41,396 nucleotides of DNA from Rhodospirillales bacterium (GTDB lineage Bacteria; Pseudomonadota; Alphaproteobacteria; Rhodospirillales; JASLLZ01), in the NCBI GenBank assembly GCA_030754885.1, contig JASLZL010000123.1, forward strand, positions 1 to 41,396, written 5' to 3'. Below, piece after piece: positions 35,301-41,396 of the stretch (position 1 is the first letter of the stretch; the number at the start of each line of letters is the position of its first letter). The position numbers were made by a program, and so were the translations under genes. The notes beneath the pieces were generated by a model, which saw nothing but the letters and a program-made list of their open reading frames with translations, was not told the DNA's origin and searched no databases.

Positions 35301-36985
35301 ACAACTGCCGCGAGATCGAGATCAAAGTTGCCCAGGGTTCCAAGCCTGGCGAAGGCGGCCAGCTTCCCGGCTTTAAGGTGACCGCCGAAATCGCCGCCCT
35401 GCGCAACTCGACCCCCGGCGTTACCTTGATCTCGCCGCCGCCGCACCATGACATCTATTCCATCGAGGACCTGGCCCAGCTCATCTACGACCTCAAGCAG
35501 GTCAACCCCGACGCCCGGGTTTGCGTCAAACTGGTGGCGCGCGCCGGTATCGGCACCATCGCCGCCGGCGTCGCCAAGGCGATGGCGGACGTCATCATGA
35601 TTTCGGGCCATTCCGGCGGCACCGGCGCCAGCCCCCAATCGAGCATCAAGTACGCCGGCCTGCCGTGGGAAATGGGGCTGTCGGAGGTCCATCAGGTGCT
35701 GACCCTCAATCGCCTGCGCCATCGGGTCAGGCTCAGAGTCGACGGCGGCATCAAGACGGGACGCGACGTGGTCATCGCCGCCATGCTGGGGGCCGAGGAG
35801 TTCGGTGTCGGCACCGCGGCGCTGGTTGCCATGGGCTGCATCATGGTGCGCCAATGCCACTCCAATACCTGTCCGGTCGGCGTCTGCACCCAAGACGAGG
35901 CCCTGCGCGAAAAATACTCCGGTACGCCCGAGAAGGTGGTCAATCTCTTCACCTTCATCGCCGAAGAGGTGCGCGAGGTCCTGGCCTCGCTCGGCGTGCC
36001 GTCCCTCGAAGAGATTATCGGGCGCACCGATCTATTATTCCAGGCGAGCCGCGGCAGCGCCCATCTCGACGATCTCGACCTCAATCCACTCTTGGTCAAA
36101 TCCGATACCGGCGGCTTCGCGCCCTACTGCACCGTCGAGGGGCGCAACGAGGTACCCGAAACCCTGGATGCCCGGATGATCGAGGACGCCCACGCGGCCC
36201 TCGACGACGGTGAGAAGATGCAGCTCACCTACACCATCCGCAACACCCAGCGCACTATCGGTACCAAGCTGAGCTCCATGATCACCCGGCGCTTCGGCAT
36301 GACCGGGCTGGCGCCGGGACAGATCACCGTGCGCCTGCGCGGCTCGGCCGGCCAGTCCTTGGGTGCCTTTGCCGTCCAAGGGCTGAAGCTGGAGGTGTTC
36401 GGGGACGCCAACGATTACGTCGGCAAGGGGTTGTCGGGGGGCATTGTCGTTGTGCGCCCGGCGCCGTCCTCGCCCTTGGTTCCGAAGGACAACGTCATTA
36501 TCGGCAACACGGTGCTCTATGGCGCTTCGGCCGGTAAGCTGTTCGCCGCCGGCCAGGCGGGTGAGCGCTTCTGCGTACGCAACTCGGGCGCCCAGGCGGT
36601 GGTTGAGGGCTGCGGCGCCAATGGCTGCGAGTACATGACCGGGGGCGTTGCCGTCATCTTGGGTCCCGTCGGCCACAACTTCGCCGCCGGCATGACCGGC
36701 GGCATGGCCTTCGTCTACGACGCCGACGAGCAGTTCGTCCACATGGTCAACGACGATACCGTCCACTGGCAGCGCATCGAGACCGACCATTGGAGCAACG
36801 TGCTTCGTGACCTTGTCGCCGAGCACGCCGAAGAGACCCGCTCCGCCTTTGCCGAGGCCCTGGTGCGCAATTGGGACCGCGAACAGGCCCGCTTCTGGCA
36901 GGTAGTGCCTAAGGAAATGCTGGCGCGCTTGAAACATCCGATCGGGCAGATCAGCGACGAACACCTTTCGGCTGCCGGCCAGTGA
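32399..36985 (+). CDS. gltB: Glutamate synthase (NADPH) large subunit
   Basis: Catalyses glutamine plus 2-oxoglutarate to two glutamates. The 1528-residue product has an N-terminal class II glutaminase domain whose nucleophile is expected to be C46 (DACGVG) after removal of a 45-residue propeptide. The central and FMN-binding domains follow, then the 3Fe-4S ligands C1147, C1153 and C1158 and a C-terminal beta-helix region. The ATG at 32399 directly follows the gltD stop, with ggaaggg as ribosome binding site. The order here is small subunit then large subunit. Confidence 0.97.
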   Translation: MGRPVDSDKRDTGRESGRRFVAQWTRNAEHLARHGLYDPSDEKDACGVGLVVAVDGSPRREVVSAGIEALRSVWHRGAVDADGKTGDGAGIHVQIAQDFFKEHARRTGHQVMKRRLAVGMIFLPRTDFAAQELCRCIVETEILKSGYYIYGWRQVPVDVSVVGEKANATRPEIEQIMIANNKMLDNTHFENDLYVIRRRIENAVLAANIADFYICSLSCRSVIYKGMFRAEQLTDFYPDLLDERFVSNFAIYHQRYSTNTFPTWRLAQPFRVLAHNGEINTLRGNVNWMTCHEPRMGSELFGDNIEDVKPVIQPVASDSAALDAVYEVMVRADRPLPMVQAMMVPDAWSHKPAMPQAHRDLYAYTNSVMEPWDGPAALAAFGGRWVMAGMDRNGLRPLRYTLTDDGLLVVGSETGMVRVDEANVAEKGRVGPGQMIAVDLAEGRLYHDRELKDFLAARQPFGQWVKNIIQIDSLIENTHPPDPEFNNEELRRRQLTSGWSMEDLEMILHPMVGDGKEPTGSMGDDTPVAVLSEKYRGLHHFFRQNFSQVTNPPIDSLRERRVMSIKTRLGNLGNILDEAAEQCDLLQLDSPVLLNAGFAAMRTYLGDTSIDVDCTFEPGTESDDSALREALARIQKESEDAIRGGCAHVVLSDKNIGPTRAPIPMILATGAVHIHLVRQHLRTFTSLNVRCGECLDVHYFAVLVGVGATTVNAYLAEESIVERHRRGLFGDLALEECLNRYKTAVGDGLLKIMSKMGISVISSYRGGYTFEAVGLSRALVAEFFPGMPSRISGIGLAGIEHQVVLRHAAAFNADTVPLPVGGYYRSRRDGELHAFEGQQIHMLQSAVATDSFATYKLYSSAVGEMPPIHLRDLWDFESNSDAVSVDEVQSITEIRKRFVTGAMSHGALSREAHETLAIAMNRIGAQSDCGEGGEAAERFKPRANGDNANSSIKQVASGRFGVTAEYLNNCREIEIKVAQGSKPGEGGQLPGFKVTAEIAALRNSTPGVTLISPPPHHDIYSIEDLAQLIYDLKQVNPDARVCVKLVARAGIGTIAAGVAKAMADVIMISGHSGGTGASPQSSIKYAGLPWEMGLSEVHQVLTLNRLRHRVRLRVDGGIKTGRDVVIAAMLGAEEFGVGTAALVAMGCIMVRQCHSNTCPVGVCTQDEALREKYSGTPEKVVNLFTFIAEEVREVLASLGVPSLEEIIGRTDLLFQASRGSAHLDDLDLNPLLVKSDTGGFAPYCTVEGRNEVPETLDARMIEDAHAALDDGEKMQLTYTIRNTQRTIGTKLSSMITRRFGMTGLAPGQITVRLRGSAGQSLGAFAVQGLKLEVFGDANDYVGKGLSGGIVVVRPAPSSPLVPKDNVIIGNTVLYGASAGKLFAAGQAGERFCVRNSGAQAVVEGCGANGCEYMTGGVAVILGPVGHNFAAGMTGGMAFVYDADEQFVHMVNDDTVHWQRIETDHWSNVLRDLVAEHAEETRSAFAEALVRNWDREQARFWQVVPKEMLARLKHPIGQISDEHLSAAGQ

Positions 36986-37011
36986 ACCGGGCCGAAGGAG
37001 GAGACCGAAGC

Positions 37012-37377
37012 ATGCGGATGTGGCTCTTCTTGGCGGCATTAAACGGGTTTGGAGCGGTATTGGCGGGAGCCTATGGCTACCATTGGTTGGAGGTTGCCGA
37101 GCAGGGCTTTCGCGACGTCTTCATGATGGGCGTCGACTATCATATGTGGCACGCCCTGGCGCTGCTTGCTGTTGCCTGGCTGGCCTCGCGCGGCGCGGGA
37201 CCCGTCGTCGTCATCGCCGGATGGGGCTTTCTCACCGGTATTCTGCTCTTTTGCGGTTCTCTCTACGCCCTTGGTCTAACCGGCGAAACAGTACTGCCCG
37301 GCGCCGCGCCGCTTGGCGGCTTCGCCTTTCTCCTCGGCTGGTCGGCCCTTGCCTGGGCGGCGCTGAGAGGACGTTGA
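37012..37377 (+). CDS. DUF423 family small membrane protein
   Basis: 121 residues with four predicted membrane segments and the family pattern GAYGYHW and MWHALALL. An aggagg ribosome binding site precedes the ATG at 37012; a GTG at 36982 would overlap the gltB end and is rejected. It follows gltB by 26 bases and may share its transcript. Function unknown; the family (E. coli YgdD) has no established role. Confidence 0.88.
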   Translation: MRMWLFLAALNGFGAVLAGAYGYHWLEVAEQGFRDVFMMGVDYHMWHALALLAVAWLASRGAGPVVVIAGWGFLTGILLFCGSLYALGLTGETVLPGAAPLGGFAFLLGWSALAWAALRGR

Positions 37378-37582
37378 GCGTCCAGTTCCCGTTGGCGAGA
37401 TCGCGCTCTGCATCCACCGGGCCAACAACAGACATAACCCTATACGCTGCCGATATTCGGAGCGTGGCGTCGGCACAATTGCATGCCGGGACTCCTCTAC
37501 TGCTTCGCGGTTTGCGCCAATTGTCTTGAACGGCTAGTTTGCCCTTGGACAGGCGATCCCAAGGCGGATTCTAGGGGGCACC

Positions 37583-38689
37583 ATGATCGGGGCGTGGCGC
37601 AAGCGGATTTGCGAAGTCCTTGAGGTGAGGCGGGCCGACGACCGGCTGAGCCGCGTCGTCAACGTCGCGCTGATCCTTCTCATCTCATTCAACGCCATCG
37701 GCGTGATCCTTGAATCTGTGGCGTCGCTTGCCGTCGTTTACGGACCCTGGTTCGACGCCTTCGAGACCCTCTCGGTGCTCGTCTTCTCGGTCGAATATGT
37801 GCTGCGCGTGTGGTCGACGGTGGAAAGCGGCGATGCCCGGTTCAGCCGACCCATTCTAGGACGCCTGCGCCACATGCTGACACCCATGGCGTTGATCGAC
37901 CTCTTGGCCATTCTGCCCTTCTATCTTGTCTTTTTCGTCGATTTCGACCTGCGCTTTCTGCGTGTCCTGCGCCTCTTCCGGGTCTTCAAGCTGACCCGCT
38001 ATTCGGCCTCCATGGGCCTGTTGCTCGATGTGCTGAAGAGCGAGGCGCGCTCCATTGGCGCAGCGCTGTTCGTTCTCGCCATGCTCATCGTCATCTTCGC
38101 CAGTTTCGCCTATTTGGCCGAGCACCGCCTGCAACCCGATGCCTTTGGCAGCATCCCGGCGGCCCTGTGGTGGGCCATCATCACCATGACAACGGTCGGC
38201 TACGGAGACGTCGTCCCGATGACGCCCTGGGGCCGCGTCGTTGGAGCACTGCTTGGCGTTCTCGGCGTCGGCATGGTGGCCCTGCCGGCTGGCCTGCTGG
38301 CCTCGGGCTTCTCCAGCGCCCTGCACCGGCGCCGCAAGGAATACGAGACCCTGGTCGGCCGTACCATCGCCGACGGCATGGTCAGCGCCGACGAGGCCGA
38401 AACGTTGAAAGAAACCAGTGAGTTCCTGGGCTTGAGCGCCGAGGAGGCCGAGGGGATCCTGAACGTCGAGATCGAAAAGAGCGGTGAGCGCCACTATCTC
38501 TGTCCGCATTGCGGAAAGCCGCTTTACCATCGCCACGCCGACAGTGGCCCGACCGGAACTACTCCCACCCGGCGTGCCGCCGACCGTGGCGAGGCACCCC
38601 GGGACGACGACGGCACCCTTTACGTGCGCCGCGTGGCGGACCGGTCGACCCGGCGCGATCCACGAAAACCCGAATCGGATCCCTCTTAA
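37583..38689 (+). CDS. Voltage-gated-type potassium channel
   Basis: 368-residue six-transmembrane channel. S4 has Arg/Lys every third residue (R124, R127, R130, R133, K136, R139), the selectivity filter is TVGYGD at 204-209 between S5 and S6, and the cytosolic tail starts about 250. The tail contains a helical region and CPHC (307-310) followed by HRH (316-318), a possible zinc knuckle, then a disordered, charged C-terminus. Related to KvAP/KvLm-type bacterial channels. The 205 bases before it hold no gene that I can support. An aggggg ribosome binding site precedes the ATG. Convergent with the PEP carboxykinase gene. Confidence 0.92.
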   Translation: MIGAWRKRICEVLEVRRADDRLSRVVNVALILLISFNAIGVILESVASLAVVYGPWFDAFETLSVLVFSVEYVLRVWSTVESGDARFSRPILGRLRHMLTPMALIDLLAILPFYLVFFVDFDLRFLRVLRLFRVFKLTRYSASMGLLLDVLKSEARSIGAALFVLAMLIVIFASFAYLAEHRLQPDAFGSIPAALWWAIITMTTVGYGDVVPMTPWGRVVGALLGVLGVGMVALPAGLLASGFSSALHRRRKEYETLVGRTIADGMVSADEAETLKETSEFLGLSAEEAEGILNVEIEKSGERHYLCPHCGKPLYHRHADSGPTGTTPTRRAADRGEAPRDDDGTLYVRRVADRSTRRDPRKPESDPS

Positions 38690-38696
38690 ATCCTCG

Positions 38697-40523
38697 TCAG
38701 TCTGTTGGACGCCACTCGGGCGGCGCCTTACCCAGGCGCTCGATCAGAGCTTGGCGCTGACGTTCCAATTCCCCGGGCAGGCGGTCGCCGAACCGAACGA
38801 ATAGGTTCTTTTGGTCTTCCACCTCTTCCAGGGCCTCGCCGCGGTCGATCGCCATCACGTTCAGAAAGTCCTCGGCGCCGAAATCCAGTCCATCCCATCC
38901 TAGGTCACCATGGCGCGGCGTCATGCCGAAGGGACATTCCTCGGCCTCGGCGCCGCCACACAAGCGCTCGACGATCCATCGCAACACCCGCATGTTTTCG
39001 CCAAAGCCGGGCCAGATAAATGCTCCGCTGCCGTTCTTGCGGAACCAGTTGACGCGGAAGATGCCGGGAGGGTTGGGCACCGAGCGCCCCACCCCTAGCC
39101 AGTGACTCCAATAATCGGCCATGTTGTAGCCGCAGAATGGCAGCATGGCCATGGGATCGCGACGGATGGCGGCCTGGCCGACGGCGGCGGCGGTGGCCTC
39201 GGAGCCCATGGTCGCCGCGAGATACACCCCGTGCTCCCAGTCGAAGGACTGGAACACCAGGGGATAGGTGCGGCTCAGCCGGCCGCCGAAGAGAAAGCCG
39301 CTAATAGGCACCCCGGCCGGATCGTCCCAGGCCGGATCAATGCTGGGGCACTGGCTGGCCGGCGCCGTAAAGCGGGAATTGGGATGGGCCGCCGGTTCAG
39401 CGCTGTCAGGCGTCCAGTCACGGCCCTTCCAGTCGATCAGATGGGCCGGTGGATCGCCTTCCATGCCCTCCCACCAGACGTCACCATCGTCGGTCAGCCC
39501 GACGTTGGTGAAGAGGCAGTTACGGGTCAGGGTCTTCATGGCGTTAGGATTGGTGTGGTTCGACGTGCCCGGCGCGACACCGAAATAGCCGGCCTCGGGG
39601 TTGATGGCGTAAAGGCGGCCGTCGTCGTGGGGCTTGATCCAGGCGATGTCGTCGCCGACCGTCCACACCTTCCAGCCTTCGAAGGTGGCGGGTGGGATGA
39701 GCATCGACAGGTTGGTCTTACCACAGGCGCTGGGAAAGGCTCCGGCCAGGTAGGTCTTCTCGCCATCGGGAGATTCAATGCCGACGATCAGCATGTGCTC
39801 AGCCAACCACCCTTCATCGCGGGCCATGGCCGAGGCGATGCGCAGCGCGAAGCACTTCTTGCCCAACAGCGCGTTGCCACCATAGCCGCTGCCGTAGGAC
39901 CAGATGGTCCGGTCCTCGGGGAAATGGACGATGTATTTCTTGTCGTTGCACGGCCAGGCGACGTCGCTCTGTCCCGGTTTCAGCGGCATACCGACCGAGT
40001 GCAGGCATGGGACAAAGTCGCCGTCGCCCAACACGTCGAGCACCTTTTGGCCCATACGCGTCATGATTTTCATGTTGACGACGACGTAGGACGAATCGGA
40101 AATTTGCACCCCCACATATGAGATATGCGAGCCGAGCGGCCCCATGCTGAACGGAATAACATAGAGTGTACGCCCCACCATGCAGCCGTCGAACAGGTTA
40201 TTCAGGGTCGCTTTCATCTTATCGGGATCAACCCAGTTGTTTGTCGGCCCTGCGTCCTCCGCATGCTTTGAACAGATGTAGGTGCTGTCTTCCACCCGCG
40301 CCACGTCGCCGGAGTCAGAGCGCGCCAGGAAACACCCCGGGCGCTTTTCCTCGTTGAGCGCGATGAGGGTTCCCGCGGCTACCATCTCTTGGCACAGGCG
40401 GTCGTTTTCTTCTTCTGAACCGTCGCACCAATAGATACGATCGGGCCTGCACATGGCAGCAATCTCGTCGACCCAAGCCAAAAGCTTGGCGTTGGCCGTG
40501 CGGCCCTCGGCGGTGTCCGTCAT
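38697..40523 (-). CDS. pckG: Phosphoenolpyruvate carboxykinase (GTP)
   Basis: Converts oxaloacetate and GTP to PEP, CO2 and GDP, the entry step of gluconeogenesis from TCA-cycle carbon. The 608-residue length and the sequence belong to the GTP class, not the ATP class (about 530 residues). The P-loop is FPSACGKT with reactive C267 and K269, followed by VGDDIAWIK for metal binding. The start MTDTAEG at 40523 is preceded by a modest purine-rich site. It is divergent from a ChvI-type regulator. Confidence 0.96.
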   Translation of the reverse strand: MTDTAEGRTANAKLLAWVDEIAAMCRPDRIYWCDGSEEENDRLCQEMVAAGTLIALNEEKRPGCFLARSDSGDVARVEDSTYICSKHAEDAGPTNNWVDPDKMKATLNNLFDGCMVGRTLYVIPFSMGPLGSHISYVGVQISDSSYVVVNMKIMTRMGQKVLDVLGDGDFVPCLHSVGMPLKPGQSDVAWPCNDKKYIVHFPEDRTIWSYGSGYGGNALLGKKCFALRIASAMARDEGWLAEHMLIVGIESPDGEKTYLAGAFPSACGKTNLSMLIPPATFEGWKVWTVGDDIAWIKPHDDGRLYAINPEAGYFGVAPGTSNHTNPNAMKTLTRNCLFTNVGLTDDGDVWWEGMEGDPPAHLIDWKGRDWTPDSAEPAAHPNSRFTAPASQCPSIDPAWDDPAGVPISGFLFGGRLSRTYPLVFQSFDWEHGVYLAATMGSEATAAAVGQAAIRRDPMAMLPFCGYNMADYWSHWLGVGRSVPNPPGIFRVNWFRKNGSGAFIWPGFGENMRVLRWIVERLCGGAEAEECPFGMTPRHGDLGWDGLDFGAEDFLNVMAIDRGEALEEVEDQKNLFVRFGDRLPGELERQRQALIERLGKAPPEWRPTD

Positions 40524-40586
40524 AATTTCTCTTTCGTCATCGCGTCGTGGCGCGCTGCCCAAGGATCGGTGGCGCCTTTAGCCGGG

Positions 40587-40616
40587 ATGGTACCCTTATT
40601 CGATGTTGCGCCTCAA
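40587..40616 (-). promoter_or_regulatory. Possible pckG promoter
   Basis: On the minus strand ttgagg (40616-40611) and taccat (40592-40587) with 18-bp spacing, 63 bases before the start codon. Partial matches only. Confidence 0.3.
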
Positions 40617-40673
40617 GCCCGACCCTGCACCCTGCCCGTTCGGTTCCAATGCGACGCGATACCCTTTCATGGG

Positions 40674-40703
40674 GTGACGACGACGCGCCCAAACGACTAT
40701 AAT
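40674..40703 (+). promoter_or_regulatory. Probable promoter of the response regulator gene
   Basis: A perfect TATAAT at 40698-40703 with gtgacg at 40674-40679 (18-bp spacing, four of six -35 bases). The ATG at 40761 lies about 57 bases further on, with aagga just upstream of it. Confidence 0.55.
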
Positions 40704-40760
40704 TTTGCCACAAATGGCTGGTCAATTAGTGCCACCCGGTAACTAAGGAATAAGGAAATC

Positions 40761-41396
40761 ATGACCCGCACCATTGCTCTTGTGGACGATGATCAGAACA
40801 TTCTGACCTCTGTCACCTTCGCCCTCGAGGCCGAGGGATTCAAGGTCCGCACTTATAAGGACGGCGCCCAAGCGCTGGACGGTCTTGGCCGCCAGCCGGC
40901 CGACCTTGCCATCCTTGACATCAAGATGCCGCGCCTGGACGGCATGGAGCTGTTGAGCCGGTTGCGTCAGAAAACCAATCTGCCGGTGATCTTCCTGACC
41001 TCCAAGGACGATGAAATCGACGAGATGCTCGGCCTGCGCATGGGGGCCGACGACTACATCAAGAAACCGTTCTCCCAGAGGCTTCTCATCGAACGCATCC
41101 GCGTCGTGCTGCGCCGCCACGACCTTCTGCGCTCGGGTGCCACCGGGGGCAACGGAAAAGAGGTGATCACGCGCGGTAATATGGTGCTCGATTCGGCGCG
41201 TCACATGTGCACCTGGAGCGGCCAACAGGTTGACCTCACGGTCACCGAGTTCCTGCTCGTCAAGGCATTGGCCGCTCGCCCAGGTCACGTTAAGAACCGC
41301 GACCAGTTGATCGACGCCGCATACGGGGAGAACATCTACGTGGAGGACCGTACCATCGACAGCCACGTCAAGCGGTTACGCAGGAAGTTCAAGGAT
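40761..41396 (+). CDS. chvI: ChvI-like two-component response regulator (partial, runs off window)
   Basis: 212 codons are present without a stop; the 3' end is outside the window. The receiver domain has the acidic pair D9/D10, phospho-acceptor D53 in ILDIKMP, T80 and K102 in KKPF. An OmpR-type winged-helix DNA-binding domain follows ([31 protein letters not shown]). This matches ChvI, the regulator of the ChvG/ChvI acid and envelope stress system, and ChvI commonly lies next to PEP carboxykinase in alphaproteobacteria. A clear aaggaa ribosome binding site precedes the ATG. Confidence 0.92.
   Translation, partial: MTRTIALVDDDQNILTSVTFALEAEGFKVRTYKDGAQALDGLGRQPADLAILDIKMPRLDGMELLSRLRQKTNLPVIFLTSKDDEIDEMLGLRMGADDYIKKPFSQRLLIERIRVVLRRHDLLRSGATGGNGKEVITRGNMVLDSARHMCTWSGQQVDLTVTEFLLVKALAARPGHVKNRDQLIDAAYGENIYVEDRTIDSHVKRLRRKFKD

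Noticed and set aside
36035-37039. Long open frame opposite the gltB 3' end
   Set aside because: Antisense to a conserved domain of gltB and without family features.
37378-37582. Possible gene or RNA between the DUF423 gene and the potassium channel gene
   Set aside because: No frame with a ribosome binding site, no tRNA-like fold and no strong promoter could be supported.

Overview
The window reads as one contiguous piece of a GC-rich alphaproteobacterial chromosome. Gene content and neighbourhoods fit the Rhodospirillales or a relative: rmuC-def-fmt-truA; SRP RNA-dnaX-ybaB-recR; pheA-kdsB next to a membrane-anchored cytochrome c; a PEP carboxykinase divergent from a ChvI-type regulator. 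This placement is inferred from families and gene order, not from a phylogeny. No phage, insertion sequence, CRISPR array, rRNA or tRNA was found.

Layout. 1-6.7 kb: translation and DNA-repair housekeeping (truA, oligopeptidase B, fmt, def, rmuC, recR, ybaB), with a perfect 32-bp inverted repeat between def and fmt. 6.7-9.2 kb: dnaX, the SRP RNA and a frameshifted cupredoxin-like lipoprotein gene. 9.3-12.6 kb: NudC, a DEAD-box helicase with a 304-base leader region and a clear terminator, and a fumarylacetoacetate-hydrolase-family enzyme. 12.7-17.1 kb: the most accessory-looking stretch. It is a divergent four-gene cluster encoding an exported beta-propeller and a membrane-tethered short-chain dehydrogenase on one side, and an exported His-rich cupredoxin-like protein and a polytopic membrane protein on the other. 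17.1-20.2 kb: pheA, kdsB, cytochrome c and a histidinol-phosphatase-like enzyme. 20.2-29.9 kb: a yejABEF-type peptide ABC transporter followed by three tandem GhrA-like 2-hydroxyacid dehydrogenases and one TauD/TfdA dioxygenase, all co-directional. 29.9-37.4 kb: uppP, a structured intergenic region, glutamate synthase (gltD-gltB) and a DUF423 protein. 37.6-41.4 kb: a voltage-gated-type potassium channel, GTP-type PEP carboxykinase, and the start of a ChvI-like response regulator that runs off the window end.

How the genes work together. Def and Fmt act at the two ends of N-formylmethionine metabolism. DnaX, YbaB and RecR form the usual replication and repair neighbourhood. GltB and GltD assimilate ammonium into glutamate. 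PEP carboxykinase beside ChvI keeps an alphaproteobacterial arrangement but with the GTP enzyme. The two stretches most likely to hold undescribed biology are the 12.7-17.1 kb membrane/periplasmic cluster, where two proteins are predicted to start with His after signal cleavage, and the Yej transporter plus three GhrA paralogues and a dioxygenase.
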